Shown in pieces: positions 15,510 through 24,579 of a DNA stretch of 64,000 nt. The notes beneath the pieces were generated by a model that saw nothing but the letters and a program-made list of their open reading frames with translations, had not been told where the DNA came from and did not search any database. Numbering within the stretch: the stretch's first letter is position 1; each line of letters opens with the position of its first letter. The stretch is from Streptomyces composti (GTDB taxonomy: Bacteria; Actinomycetota; Actinomycetes; Streptomycetales; Streptomycetaceae): the NCBI RefSeq assembly GCF_012034205.1, contig NZ_JAATEM010000027.1, positions 1 through 64,000 of the forward strand. The letters run 5' to 3'. Both the position numbers and the translations under genes were made by a program.

Positions 15510-15527
15510 CCAGGGCAAGAAGAAGTA
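15510..15527 (+). repeat. attR core, 18-bp direct repeat
   Basis: This is an exact copy of 2218-2235. What follows (GCCCGTACC and the terminator at 15553) is taken to be the original downstream sequence of gpmA. Confidence 0.88.
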
Positions 15528-15552
15528 GCCCGTACCACCACCGGTACTGATC

Positions 15553-15591
15553 AAGCCCTCTGCCCACAGGGCCCCTGCGGGCAGAGGGCTT
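15553..15591 (+). terminator. original gpmA terminator, displaced by the element
   Basis: There is a 13-bp perfect stem (AAGCCCTCTGCCC at 15553-15565 with GGGCAGAGGGCTT at 15579-15591). No gene ends just before it except the gpmA tail repeated at attR, so it most likely terminated gpmA before insertion. Confidence 0.75.
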
Positions 15592-15687
15592 CCGCTGCGG
15601 CACGGCGGGACGGCCGTCGTCAGAGTGGGAAGCTGCGACGGCTCCCCACGGCCCCGCCACCGTGATCCGGTGATCTAGGGTGTGCCG

Positions 15688-16275
15688 ATGCAGCCCTCCC
15701 CGTCGCCGCGGATACCGGCGAGCGAGCTGCGGCCCGGTCGTCACTGGTACGTGACGGCGGCCGTGAGCTCTGTCGTGTCGATCGTGCTGGGCATGGTCAT
15801 CGCCGTCCACCAGTTCAAGAGCGTCATCGACGCCGTGGACACGGGCAACCGGTTCGCCGAAGGGAAGACCGTCACCCTGCGGCTCGATCCCGACGACGAG
15901 AAGGCGATCTGGCTCGAGGACAGGATCGGCCCGTCCCGCCCCACGTGTGAGATCTCCGGTCCGGGCGACCCCGCGCTCACCAGCCCCGGCATCGACGTGT
16001 TCCTCACCCGCGACGAGACCTGGAACCCGCTCTACACCATCGAGGTGTCGCAGGCCGGCGACTACCGCATCACCTGCGACTCCGAGAGGCCGTCGGAGTT
16101 CGCCATCGGGGACCTCGGCGGCCTGGTCGCCCTGGGAGGCCGGCTGGTACTGGCCGTTCTCCTCCCGCTGTTCGGCGTGGGCGCCGGCATCGCCGTCGTC
16201 CTGATCACCGCGTTCCGCCGCAGGGGTCACCACAAGCGGCTGCTGGCCGAGCGCTACGGCTCCGGCGCGATGTGA
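15688..16275 (+). CDS. Membrane protein with extracytoplasmic domain
   Basis: This 195-residue protein has two membrane segments (residues ~20-42 and ~148-175) enclosing a ~100-residue outside domain with two cysteines (near residues 90 and 130), and a basic cytoplasmic end RRRGHHKRLLAERYG. The topology suggests a small sensor or envelope protein. ATG at 15688 is preferred to the GTG two codons earlier. No family is recognised. Confidence 0.7.
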   Translation: MQPSPSPRIPASELRPGRHWYVTAAVSSVVSIVLGMVIAVHQFKSVIDAVDTGNRFAEGKTVTLRLDPDDEKAIWLEDRIGPSRPTCEISGPGDPALTSPGIDVFLTRDETWNPLYTIEVSQAGDYRITCDSERPSEFAIGDLGGLVALGGRLVLAVLLPLFGVGAGIAVVLITAFRRRGHHKRLLAERYGSGAM

Positions 16276-16345
16276 GACGTCGTCACCTCCGGTCCAGACG
16301 CCCGAGAAGCCTCGGCCGGTGGCCCGGCCGCGGTCCCGGGGACGC

Positions 16346-16762
16346 TCACGGGTGCATCCGTGCTCCCTTGAGCACCTTGTCGACCGCGTTCCGCGGCCCG
16401 TAGACCGCGAGTCCCACCAGGTCCAGGTCCTCCGTGCGCACCCCCTTCACCGCCGCGCGGTTGTCCGTGTCGTTGCCCGTGGTGAAGAGGTCGCCGGTGA
16501 AGACCGCGCGGGGCAGGGCGCGGGAGAGGGCCTTGGCGTGGGCGGACGCGAGGGTCTCCTTGGTGCCCTCGAAGACCAGCACCGGCTGGCGGAACATCGG
16601 CAGGTAGGGGACGCCGTCCGCGTCCTCGTAGGGTTCGCCGATCACCTCGGGGAGACGGGTGCCGAGGCCGCTGACCAGGAAGGCGGTGACGTTGAGGCGC
16701 TGCCAGGTCGCCAGGTCCTCACGCAGCAGTACGGCGATCTTGGTGTCGAAGCGCGTGCTCAT
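16346..16762 (-). CDS. DUF2000 family protein
   Basis: This 138-residue protein belongs to the DUF2000 group (peptidyl-tRNA hydrolase-like fold). Visible are TKIAVLLREDLATWQRLNVTAFLVSG at the start and the GLAVYGPRNAVDKVLKG end. Biochemical role is unknown. The start at 16762 matches the family's beginning; the longer upstream frame is not supported. It is divergent from an AraC regulator, a pairing often seen with this family, so that regulator probably controls it. Confidence 0.8.
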   Translation of the reverse strand: MSTRFDTKIAVLLREDLATWQRLNVTAFLVSGLGTRLPEVIGEPYEDADGVPYLPMFRQPVLVFEGTKETLASAHAKALSRALPRAVFTGDLFTTGNDTDNRAAVKGVRTEDLDLVGLAVYGPRNAVDKVLKGARMHP

Positions 16763-16812
16763 GCCGTCGAGCCTGCCCGGCGGCCCTTGCGGCGGTCTTG
16801 TACGTTTTTTGC

Positions 16813-17715
16813 ATGGGCGCGCAGACAGCCTCCCGGCCCAGCGAGCAGCCGGCCCCGCGGCAGACGGTCGCGGAGCAGGCGCCATGCGGACCAGGGGCTG
16901 CCCTGCAGCGGCAGCAGCAGGTCTCCGCCTGGCGGCCCCGTGTGCCCGGTGTCGCCGAGGTGTTCCACGCCCGCTTCACCGAGTACGCCTATCCGATGCA
17001 TGTGCACGACGCCTGGACGCTGCTGATCGTCGACGACGGCGCCGTGCGGTACGACCTGGACCGGCACGAGCACGGCACCCCGCACGACACGGTGACGCTG
17101 CTGCCGCCGCACGTCCCGCACAACGGCGCGCCCGCCACGGCGGACGGCTTCCGCAAGCGGGTGCTGTATCTGGACGGCGGTGACGGCGGCCGGTTGGACG
17201 ACCGGCTGATCGGGGCGGCGGTGGACCGGCCCGAGGTGCGGGATCCGCTGCTGCGGCAGCGGGTGGCGCAGGTGCACGCCGCGCTGGTGCATCCGGGCGA
17301 CGAGCTGGAGGCGGAGAGCCGGCTGACGCTGATCGGGGAGCGGCTGCGTGCGCATCTGCTGTCGCAGCAGGACGCGCCGGCGCCCCGGCGGGATCCGGTG
17401 CTGGCGCGCCGGCTGCGGGAGTTGCTCGACGCGCAGGTGGTGGAGGGGCTGACCCTGGAGGAGGCCGCACGGCAGCTGTCGGCCCATCCCGCCCATCTGG
17501 TGCGTGCGTTCAGCGGGGCGTACGGCATCGCCCCGCACCAGTACCTGATGTCCCGGCGGGTGGGGCTGGCCCGGCGGCTGCTGCTGGAGGGCGGTTCACC
17601 GGGCGAGGTGGCGGTGGCGGCCGGCTTCTACGACCAGGCACATCTCACCCGGCACTTCCGCAGGCTGGTGGGGGTCACTCCGGGGCGTTACCGCCGTCGC
17701 CCGCGGGGGCGCTGA
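16813..17715 (+). CDS. AraC-family transcriptional regulator
   Basis: This 300-residue regulator has an N-terminal cupin sensor (AraC_binding; residues ~35-110 with the HVHDAWTLLIVDDG metal-site-like motif) and a C-terminal double helix-turn-helix (~205-295). The HTH is seen in LTLEEAARQLSAHPAHLVRAFSGAYG, then GEVAVAAGFYDQAHLTRHFRRLVGVTPGRYRR. The start is ATG 16813. It probably controls the divergent DUF2000 gene across the 50-bp gap. Confidence 0.88.
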   Translation: MGAQTASRPSEQPAPRQTVAEQAPCGPGAALQRQQQVSAWRPRVPGVAEVFHARFTEYAYPMHVHDAWTLLIVDDGAVRYDLDRHEHGTPHDTVTLLPPHVPHNGAPATADGFRKRVLYLDGGDGGRLDDRLIGAAVDRPEVRDPLLRQRVAQVHAALVHPGDELEAESRLTLIGERLRAHLLSQQDAPAPRRDPVLARRLRELLDAQVVEGLTLEEAARQLSAHPAHLVRAFSGAYGIAPHQYLMSRRVGLARRLLLEGGSPGEVAVAAGFYDQAHLTRHFRRLVGVTPGRYRRRPRGR

Positions 17716-17777
17716 CGGACCGGCGTTCCGTGGCACCCGCGCCGGCGCGGTTCCCCGGAGGCCGGCCGTCGCAGAGG

Positions 17778-18344
17778 CTAGTCCCCGGAAGCGGGGGCGC
17801 CCTCGGCGCCGGTGTCGTCCGAGCGCCGGGTGAGGTGGGCGAAGGCCTCCAGGTTGCGGGTCGGCTCGCCGCGCGAGACCCGCCACTCGTACTCCTTGCG
17901 GATGGCGGTGGCGAAGCCCAGCTCCAGGATAGTGTTGAAGGCGCCGTCGGCCGCCTCCAGGACCTGGCCGAGCAGGCGGTCGATCTCCTCGGGGGTGACC
18001 GCGGCCAGCGGCAGCCTGGCGGTGACGTACACGTCGCCCATCGGATCCACGGCGTAACTGACGCCGTACAGCTTGAGGTTGCGCTCGAGCAGCCAGCGGT
18101 GGACGCCGGACTCGTTCTCGTCGGGGTGGCGGATGACGAAGGCGTTCAGCGACAGCGAGTGGCGTCCGACGATGAGGGAGACCGTCGTGGACAGCTTGCG
18201 GGCGCCGGGGAGGGTCACCACGAAGGAGCCGGGGGCCGTGGTCTCCCATTCGAGGCCGGCGTCCTTCAGGGCCGCCTCGATCACCTGCGCGGCTCGCTGA
18301 TCGTCCTGGGCCGCTCTCCGGTCGTCCTTCTGATCGTCAGCCAT
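17778..18344 (-). CDS. YbjN-domain protein
   Basis: This 188-residue protein has a YbjN-type (type III secretion chaperone-like) domain at residues ~20-150, ending in a charged disordered tail. It overlaps the end of mshA by 8 bp on the same strand, so the two are co-translated. This neighbour pair is conserved in Streptomyces as far as I recall. The role is unknown; a link to mycothiol metabolism rests only on the operon. Confidence 0.8.
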   Translation of the reverse strand: MADDQKDDRRAAQDDQRAAQVIEAALKDAGLEWETTAPGSFVVTLPGARKLSTTVSLIVGRHSLSLNAFVIRHPDENESGVHRWLLERNLKLYGVSYAVDPMGDVYVTARLPLAAVTPEEIDRLLGQVLEAADGAFNTILELGFATAIRKEYEWRVSRGEPTRNLEAFAHLTRRSDDTGAEGAPASGD

Positions 18345-19674
18345 GGTGCGAGCGTACGTGACGGCGGTGGGCCTGGGCCGCGGCCGTGTACACGTCGGCG
18401 GTGGCGGCGGCGGCCGTGTCCCAGCCGAAGGACTGGGCGTGCCGGGCGGCCGCGGCGCCCATGCGGGAGGACAGCTGGGGCTGGTCGGCGAACTCGCGCA
18501 GGACGCGGGCGTAGGCGGCGGGGTCGTGGCCCTGGATCAGGAAGCCGGTCTCTCCGTCCCGCACGGCGACCGGCAGGCCGCCGACGGCCGCGGCGAGCAC
18601 CGGTGTTCCGGTGGCCTGGGCCTCTATGGCGACCAGGCCGAAGGACTCGCTGTAGGAGGGCATGACCAGCACGGAGGCGGCGCGGAACCAGTCCGCGAGC
18701 TGCTCCTGATCGACCGGCGGATGGAAGCGCACCACGTCGGCGATGCCCAGGCGGGCGGCCAGCTTCTGCAGCCCCTCCGGCTTGGCGAGTCCGCTGCCGC
18801 TGGGGCCGCCGACCACGGGCACGCACAGCCGGGAGCGCAGTTCGGGGCGCTCGGCGAGCAGCACGGCGACGGCGCGGAGCAGCACGTCGGGGGCCTTGAG
18901 GGGCTGGATGCGTCCTGCGAAGAGCGGGATCAGCGCGTGCTGGGGCAGGCCGAGGCGGGCGCGGGCGGCGGCGCGGCCGTCGGCGGGGCGGAAGCGGGCG
19001 AGGTTCACGCCGGGGTGGACGACGGCGACCTTGGCGGGGTCGGCGCCGTAGTGGTGGACGAGCTCGCCGGCCTCCTCGTCGGTGTTGGCGATCAGCCGGT
19101 CGGCGGCGGCGACGATCTGGGTCTCGCCGATGACGCGGGCGGCGGGCTCGGGGGTGTCGCCGTCGGCCAGGTTGGCGTTCTTGACCTTGGCCATGGTGTG
19201 CATGGCGTGCACCAGCGGCACGCCCCAGCGCTGGGCGGCGAGCCAGCCGACGTGGCCGGAGAGCCAGTAGTGGGAGTGGACCAGGTCGTAGTGGCCGGGG
19301 CGGTGGCCGGCCCAGGCCTGCATGACGCCGTGGGTGAAGGCGCACAGCTGGGCGGGCAGGTCCTCCTTGGCGAGTCCCTCGTAGGGACCGGCGTCGACGT
19401 GCCGGACGAGGACGCCGGGGGCGAGGTCCACGGTGGGCGGGAGGGCGGCGGCGGTGGCCCGGGTGAAGATCTCGACCTCGATGTTGATGGCGGCGAGGCG
19501 CTGCGCGAGTTCCACGATGTAGACGTTCATGCCGCCGGCGTCGCCGGTGCCGGGCTGGTGCAGCGGTGAGGTGTGCACCGAGAGCATCGCCACCCGGCGC
19601 GGCCTGCGGTGCAGGCGAAGCCGGTGGTGGGCGGTGGCGGAACGCCTGCCGAGCCTGGCGATGTACTGGCTCAC
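18337..19674 (-). CDS. mshA: D-inositol 3-phosphate glycosyltransferase (mycothiol synthesis)
   Basis: This GT-B glycosyltransferase (GT4 family, 445 aa) transfers GlcNAc from UDP-GlcNAc to 1L-inositol 3-phosphate, the first step of mycothiol synthesis in the cytosol. Diagnostic stretches are SVHTSPLHQPGTGDAGGMNVYI near the start, VHSHYWLSG, the GRIQPLKAPDVLL acceptor-loop region and the nucleotide-binding PSYSESFGLVAIEAQATGTPV. GTG at 19674 with GAGGAGGAA upstream fits the family's beginning; the frame is open for 46 more codons that do not look coding. Confidence 0.95.
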   Translation of the reverse strand: MSQYIARLGRRSATAHHRLRLHRRPRRVAMLSVHTSPLHQPGTGDAGGMNVYIVELAQRLAAINIEVEIFTRATAAALPPTVDLAPGVLVRHVDAGPYEGLAKEDLPAQLCAFTHGVMQAWAGHRPGHYDLVHSHYWLSGHVGWLAAQRWGVPLVHAMHTMAKVKNANLADGDTPEPAARVIGETQIVAAADRLIANTDEEAGELVHHYGADPAKVAVVHPGVNLARFRPADGRAAARARLGLPQHALIPLFAGRIQPLKAPDVLLRAVAVLLAERPELRSRLCVPVVGGPSGSGLAKPEGLQKLAARLGIADVVRFHPPVDQEQLADWFRAASVLVMPSYSESFGLVAIEAQATGTPVLAAAVGGLPVAVRDGETGFLIQGHDPAAYARVLREFADQPQLSSRMGAAAARHAQSFGWDTAAAATADVYTAAAQAHRRHVRSHHG

Positions 19675-19901
19675 GGGGCGTTCCTCCTCGCTGCGGGCAG
19701 GCGTGGCTGCGGAGGGGGCACGGCTCCTCCGGTGGGTGAACAGCGGAAGGGCACGCTCCCATTTCCGTGCAGCCACCACGGGACGCTTCTTTGCCGAATC
19801 ATTACCGGCCATCGCTCAACCGTTCGAGATCGGGGTGCGTGGGCGCCGGGGCCGAGGGCGGGCGCTCCGCCGGGTCCGCGTACCCCCATACCCTCGTACG
19901 T

Positions 19902-20756
19902 ATGACAGCCCGCGCCCTCCCCCTCCCCCATGCCCGGCCCCGGTCGCGCGGGAGGGCCCCCGTCGTGGGGAATGTGACGCGGGGAACCACCAACCCCAAC
20001 CGGCTGCGCCGCATGGACCGCTGGATCACGGCCACGCACGGCGCCGAGCTGCGCCGCGCCGCCGATCCGATCGCCGTGGACCTCGGCTACGGCGCGGCCC
20101 CCTGGACGGCGGTCGAACTGCTGCACCGGCTGCGCGGGACGGCACCCCGCACCCGTGTGGTGGGCGTCGAGATCGAACCGGCCCGGGTCGCCGCGGCCCT
20201 GCCCTACGAGCGCGAGGGCCTGCGCTTCCGGCACGGCGGCTTCGAGATCCCCGTCTCCGGCCGGCCGGTGCTGGTCCGGGCGGCGAACGTGCTGCGCCAG
20301 TACGAGGAGTCCGAGGTGGCCGGCGTCTGGCAGCGCCTGTGCGCGCGTCTCGCGCCCGCCGACCCGGCGACGGGCTCCCGCGGCGGACTGCTCGTCGAGG
20401 GGACCTGCGACGAGATCGGACGCCGGCACGTATGGGTGGCCCTCGGCCCCGAGGGGCCGCGCACGGTCACCTTCGCGACCCGGCTCGCCTCCCTCGACCG
20501 CCCCTCCGACCTGGCGGAACGCCTGCCGAAGGCGCTCATCCACCGCAATGTCCCGGGTGAGCCGGTGCACGCCTTCCTGCGCGACTTCGACCGCGCCTGG
20601 GCCGCCGCCGCGCCCTACGCCTCCTACGGCGCCCGCCAGCGCTGGATCCGTGCGGTCCACGCCCTCTCCGCCGACTGGCCGGTCACGGACCGCCCGGTGC
20701 GGTGGCGGCAGGGGGAGGTCACGGTGCGCTGGGAGGCACTGGCGCCGCGCACCTGA
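19902..20756 (+). CDS. Class I SAM-dependent methyltransferase-like protein
   Basis: This 284-residue protein has a Rossmann-type methyltransferase fold. The AdoMet loop is PIAVDLGYGAAPWTAVELLHRL and the acidic second strand VVGVEIEPARV. It probably methylates a small molecule or macromolecule, but the substrate is unknown. The start at 19902 follows the divergent mshA promoter region. A Trp/Arg-rich end (DRPVRWRQGEVTVRWEAL) closes the protein. Confidence 0.78.
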   Translation: MTARALPLPHARPRSRGRAPVVGNVTRGTTNPNRLRRMDRWITATHGAELRRAADPIAVDLGYGAAPWTAVELLHRLRGTAPRTRVVGVEIEPARVAAALPYEREGLRFRHGGFEIPVSGRPVLVRAANVLRQYEESEVAGVWQRLCARLAPADPATGSRGGLLVEGTCDEIGRRHVWVALGPEGPRTVTFATRLASLDRPSDLAERLPKALIHRNVPGEPVHAFLRDFDRAWAAAAPYASYGARQRWIRAVHALSADWPVTDRPVRWRQGEVTVRWEALAPRT

Positions 20757-21163
20757 GCGCGTCCGGGGGCGGGTGACCCGGCTGAACCCTCCGAGGGGCG
20801 GGTGGCCCGGCGCGCAACACCCGTCGGCGGCAAGGGCCGCACACCTGCGGGTGAAGGGCGGGAACGATCTCTGTGAGTCGTTCGTCACACTCGCGGGGCG
20901 ATCAGCGCTCACGGGTGTGCGAGAGGCGAACAGAGGGGCAGATACGGACGGCGGGACCGGAGATCCCGGCGAGCGGGCCGGAGGACGGCCCGGCCGCGGG
21001 CCCGGAGTGCGGGCCCGGCCGCGGGCCTGCGTGCGGGCCCGGAGTGCGGATTTGGGGTGCGGGTCCGGACAGGATGTCCTCTGTACGCGGGGCGCATCCC
21101 GTGGCAGCATCCCCTCGGTGACCAGAAGTTACTGACGGTTAATCAGTTTGGGGGACTGAGGTC
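20757..21163. other. 407-bp upstream region of the NlpC/P60 gene
   Basis: No gene is supported here. It contains a GC-rich imperfect repeat of GTGCGGGCCCGG-type units between about 20996 and 21066. The region should hold the promoter of the cell-wall hydrolase. I looked for a cyclic-di-AMP (ydaO) riboswitch, frequent ahead of such genes, and could not make one out. Confidence 0.4.
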
Positions 21164-22261
21164 ATGAGGACGGGCAAGACCAGCCTGCTCACCGCGGCGA
21201 TCGGCGTGGTCTGCGCGATCACCGTACTGGCGGCACCGGGGACCGCGTTCGCGGACCCGGGCCCGTCCCCGAGCGCCACCGCGAGCCCGTCCGCGAGCGC
21301 ATCATCCGACGCGCCCGTCACCAACGCCCAACTCGAGGCGGTACGCAAGCGGCTCGACCGGCTCTACCGCGCCGCGGCCCGGGCCACCGAGGAGTACAAC
21401 GCGGCCGAGGAGAAGGCGAAGAAGCAGAACGCCGAGATCGTCCGGCTGGCCAAGAAGATCGTCAAGGGCGAGGAGAAGCTCGCGGAGCTGAAGAAGCGCG
21501 CCGGAGCGGCCGCGGCCGCCCAGTACCGCGGCGGCGGGCTGCCGCCGGAGGCGCATCTGATGCTGAGCGACGACCCGCAGGAGTTCCTCGAGGGCACCGA
21601 CCGGGTGCGCCAGGGCCAGCACGCCGCCAAGGGCCTGCTCGGCGAGATGACCCGCACCCAGAAGGACTTGAAGCGCTACGCCGAGGACGCCCGGGATCGC
21701 TGGCGCAAGCTGGAGGCGGGCCGCAAGGCCAAGGCCAAGGCGCAGAAGAAGATCGAGAAGCAGATCGCCGCGGCGGAAAAGCTCGAGTCCACCCTGGAGA
21801 AGGAGGAGCGCGAACGCCTGGCCCGGCTCGAGAAGGAGGCCGCCCGGCGCGCCCAGAGCGCCTGGCTGAGCTCCGGCATCCTCGACGACATCAAGGGCGA
21901 GGCCAGCGCGCAGGGCAAGAAGGCCGTCGCCTACGCCACCGCCCAGATCGGCAAGCCCTACCAGTGGGGCGCCGAGGGCCCGAAGGCGTACGACTGCTCC
22001 GGACTCACCTCACAGGCCTGGCTGTCGGCGGGCCGGGGCATCCCGCGCACCTCGCAGGAGCAGTGGAAGCAGCTCGAGCGGGTGGACATCCGTCAGATGC
22101 GGCCCGGCGACCTGATCATCTACCACGACGATGCGAGCCATGTGGGGATGTATGTCGGGAAGGGCACCATTGTCCATGCCCCGCGTCCGGGGCGGACGGT
22201 GACGCTCGCGGGGGCCGGCTCGATGCCGATCCTCGGTGTGGTCCGGCCGGACGCGGACTGA
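21164..22261 (+). CDS. Secreted NlpC/P60 peptidoglycan endopeptidase
   Basis: This 365-residue exported hydrolase has a signal peptide (residues ~1-30), a long charged coiled coil (~45-235, rich in Lys/Glu/Ala) and a C-terminal NlpC/P60 domain. The catalytic cysteine is in AYDCSGLTSQAW (near 279), the histidine in DDASHVGMYVG (near 329) and the third residue in IVHAPRPG. It probably cuts the D-Glu to diamino acid bond of stem peptides during growth or sporulation, like RipA-type enzymes with a coiled-coil regulatory arm. Confidence 0.9.
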   Translation: MRTGKTSLLTAAIGVVCAITVLAAPGTAFADPGPSPSATASPSASASSDAPVTNAQLEAVRKRLDRLYRAAARATEEYNAAEEKAKKQNAEIVRLAKKIVKGEEKLAELKKRAGAAAAAQYRGGGLPPEAHLMLSDDPQEFLEGTDRVRQGQHAAKGLLGEMTRTQKDLKRYAEDARDRWRKLEAGRKAKAKAQKKIEKQIAAAEKLESTLEKEERERLARLEKEAARRAQSAWLSSGILDDIKGEASAQGKKAVAYATAQIGKPYQWGAEGPKAYDCSGLTSQAWLSAGRGIPRTSQEQWKQLERVDIRQMRPGDLIIYHDDASHVGMYVGKGTIVHAPRPGRTVTLAGAGSMPILGVVRPDAD

Positions 22262-22683
22262 CCGGACCGATGCCCCGGGCACCGGCCGACCGATGTGCCG
22301 GGACGCAGACGGGCCGACCGCCCGGACGCGGCCAGCCGGCCGCCCGGACGCCGGCCGGCCGCCCGCCAACGCCCCGGTGACACGGGCCACGTGACGCAGT
22401 GCACGACGATCACACCCACGAACCGGTCGAGGACGTGACGTTCGTCATCCCCGGGACGGCTCCGGCCTGTCCAACTGCGGTAGCAAACGCGGCATATGAC
22501 AGTGGCCGTTGGCCGGGCGGCGTGCCTCACACCATTCCGTTGCGGTGGCGACACCCGCTATGGTCCCCGTTCGAAGGGGCATCCCCTGGCCCGTACGAAC
22601 CGCAGTCGCGGCGTACGCCCGGGGAAGGGCCGCGATCCCTCGCCCCCGCCATGCCCTCGGGGGGAGGGAAGGAACCCGGATCA
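22262..22683. other. 422-bp gap before the PP2C phosphatase gene
   Basis: The reading frame is open from 22399, but the ribosome site (AAGGAA about 14 bases before ATG 22684) and lack of conserved-looking sequence argue that translation begins at 22684. No other gene is seen. The first part is a run of GC-rich imperfect repeats (GGCCGACCG-like). Confidence 0.45.
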
Positions 22684-24093
22684 ATGCCCGTACCCGTACC
22701 GCGGCAGAGAGCGATCCCGGCCGCGGAAGGCGGTCAGGCGCACGCCGCATCCCACAACGGCGGCACCACCCAGGTCTCCGTGGAGACCGGGGCAGGCGCC
22801 CCGCGCACGGCAGGCCCGGCCGCGAGCGACACCGACCGGGCCGGGACCGCGCCGGGGAGGGCCGAGACGACCGCCCACACCAACCTCACACTGCTGCTGA
22901 TCGAGGACGACCCGGCAGGGTCCCCGATCGTGCCCGACCTGCTCGACCAGGCCGGCAAGCCGATCCGCGTCCGCACGGCCCGCAACCTCACCGAGGCCGA
23001 GCGGCTGCTGACCGACGACGTGCACTGCATCCTGCTGGACCTCGCGCTGCCCGCACCGGGCCGCACCAGGAACACCGACACCGCCGCCGACGGCAGCGGT
23101 GAGGCGGACGACCACGACGAGCTCGCCGTCCTCAAGCACGTGCTGCAGCTCGCACCCCGGCACGCCGTGCTGGCGCTGACCGCGTCCGGCGACGCGGAGC
23201 GCGGCGCGGAGGCGGTGCGCGTCGGCGCCCAGGACTACCTCTTCCGCGACGAGCTGGACGGCCGGCTGCTCAGCCGCGCCATCCGCTACGCGGTGGAGCG
23301 CAAGCGCTCCGACTCCGCGGAGCGGCGACTGGCCGAGGGCCGGATGCGCGCACAGGAGAACCGGCGTCTGGAGCGCGGCCTGCTGCCGACTCCGCTGCTG
23401 GAGGGCTCCTCGCTGCGCTTCGCCGCCCGCTACCGCCCCGGCCGCTCCCGCGCGCTGCTCGGCGGCGACTTCTACGACGTGGTGCGCACCTCGGACGGCA
23501 CCGTGCACGCCATGATCGGCGACGTCTGCGGGCACGGCCCCGACGAGGCCGCCCTCGGCGTGGAGCTGCGCATCGCCTGGCGGGCGCTGACGCTGGCGGG
23601 GCTGTGCGGCGACGAGCTGCTGGGGACGCTGCAGCAGGTGCTGGAGCACGAGCGGACCAACGACGAGATCTTCGCGACCCTGTGCACGGTGGACATCGAG
23701 CCGGACGGGCGCCGGGCCGGCCTGTGCCTGGCCGGTCACCCCTCCCCGCTGCTGGCCCGCCCCGGGCTGCCCGCGCAGCTGCTCCCCTACGACAACAACG
23801 GCCCCGCCCTCGGCCTGCTGCCGGGCGCCCGCTGGCCGCGGATGCAGGTGGAGCTGGGCTCCGAGTGGAGCCTGATGCTCTACACCGACGGCCTGATCGA
23901 GGGCCGCGTCGGGGACAGCGGTGAGCGGCTGGGCCAGGACGGGATGGTCGAGATGGTGCGCCGGCAGATCGACACCGGCCTGCGCGGCGAGCAGCTGCTC
24001 CAGGCCGCGGTCAACGAGGTCAGGGAGCTCAACGGGGGCGAGCTGACCGATGACGTGGCCGTACTGCTGCTGGACCGGGCGGACGCCCGCTGA
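22684..24093 (+). CDS. Response-regulator receiver fused to PP2C (SpoIIE-type) phosphatase
   Basis: This 469-residue signalling protein has a receiver domain at residues ~75-205 (LLLIEDDPAG, phospho-acceptor Asp in CILLDLALPA, conserved Lys region LFRDELDG). A coiled linker and a PP2C_SIG phosphatase (~240-465) follow. Metal sites are seen in LLGGDFYDVV, MIGDVCGHGPDEAAL and LYTDGLIEGR. It should dephosphorylate an anti-anti-sigma factor, as RsbP/RsbU do, under control of the receiver. A disordered N-terminus of ~70 residues precedes the receiver. Confidence 0.9.
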   Translation: MPVPVPRQRAIPAAEGGQAHAASHNGGTTQVSVETGAGAPRTAGPAASDTDRAGTAPGRAETTAHTNLTLLLIEDDPAGSPIVPDLLDQAGKPIRVRTARNLTEAERLLTDDVHCILLDLALPAPGRTRNTDTAADGSGEADDHDELAVLKHVLQLAPRHAVLALTASGDAERGAEAVRVGAQDYLFRDELDGRLLSRAIRYAVERKRSDSAERRLAEGRMRAQENRRLERGLLPTPLLEGSSLRFAARYRPGRSRALLGGDFYDVVRTSDGTVHAMIGDVCGHGPDEAALGVELRIAWRALTLAGLCGDELLGTLQQVLEHERTNDEIFATLCTVDIEPDGRRAGLCLAGHPSPLLARPGLPAQLLPYDNNGPALGLLPGARWPRMQVELGSEWSLMLYTDGLIEGRVGDSGERLGQDGMVEMVRRQIDTGLRGEQLLQAAVNEVRELNGGELTDDVAVLLLDRADAR

Positions 24094-24098
24094 GACCG

Positions 24099-24117
24099 GC
24101 CGCTCGCGAGGAGCGGC
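24099..24117 (+). terminator. Short hairpin after the phosphatase gene
   Basis: GCCGCTC and GAGCGGC pair across a 5-base loop six bases after the stop codon. No clear U-run follows, so termination here is only possible. Confidence 0.4.
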
Positions 24118-24169
24118 GCGTCCCTCTTTGGTGGACGACCGCGGACCGGTGGCTGACCGTGGCCGCGGG

Positions 24170-24517
24170 TCAGCGGCCGTTGTACGGCCCGTAGGGGCCG
24201 TCGCTGCTGGAGCCCCTGGTCCTGCGGCCGCCGCCGGGCAGGCCGCGGAGGGCCGGACGGACGTCGACCATGTAGACGATGATCGCGATCAGGCCGATGA
24301 TCGGCAGGAGCGACAGGATCGGGAAGATCAGGTTCACCACGAAGGCGAGCCCGAGGATGATCAGCCAGAACGGCTTGGTCTGCTTGTCGGCCGCCCGGTA
24401 GGCGTCCTCACGCCGAGTGGCCGCGTCGATCAGCGCGAAGCCGCTGAAAACGATCAGGGCCATGCTCAGCAGCCACATCAACCCCGCGAAGCCCTGCATC
24501 AGCACAACATCCACCAC
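24170..24517 (-). CDS. DUF2516 membrane protein
   Basis: This 115-residue protein has three hydrophobic segments (residues ~5-30, 48-68, 70-86) and a basic, Gly-rich C-terminus (GGGRRTRGSSSDGPYGPYNGR). This is the DUF2516 pattern conserved in actinobacteria; function is unknown. GTG at 24517 is taken as start. It lies downstream of the HbhA-like and HTH genes on the same strand, separated by a strong hairpin. Confidence 0.75.
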   Translation of the reverse strand: MVDVVLMQGFAGLMWLLSMALIVFSGFALIDAATRREDAYRAADKQTKPFWLIILGLAFVVNLIFPILSLLPIIGLIAIIVYMVDVRPALRGLPGGGRRTRGSSSDGPYGPYNGR

Positions 24518-24579
24518 CCGAGTCCGCTCGTCCTTACTCGGTCACCGTACCCGCAGACGCCGGCCGGCTACCCGAAGAA

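Larger units (their letters stand above)
2218..15527. mobile_element. pSAM2-type integrative and conjugative element (AICE) inserted in the 3' end of gpmA
   Basis: A 13.3-kb element is bounded by an exact 18-bp direct repeat at 2218-2235 and 15510-15527. It carries the full AICE gene set on the minus strand: tyrosine integrase, excisionase, replication initiator, small spread and transfer proteins, TraB/FtsK-like pump, SCO3933-type regulator and GntR repressor. A Nudix gene and cargo genes follow on the plus strand. Beyond the right repeat lies a terminator that fits the original downstream region of gpmA. Repeats flanking each core (2297-2318 and 15384-15402) look like integrase arm sites. 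Boundaries are inferred from the repeat; an empty site in a relative would confirm them. Confidence 0.9.

Noticed and set aside
20757..21163. Possible cyclic-di-AMP (ydaO) riboswitch before the NlpC/P60 gene
   Set aside because: Such switches often precede these genes, but the conserved core segments could not be found here.
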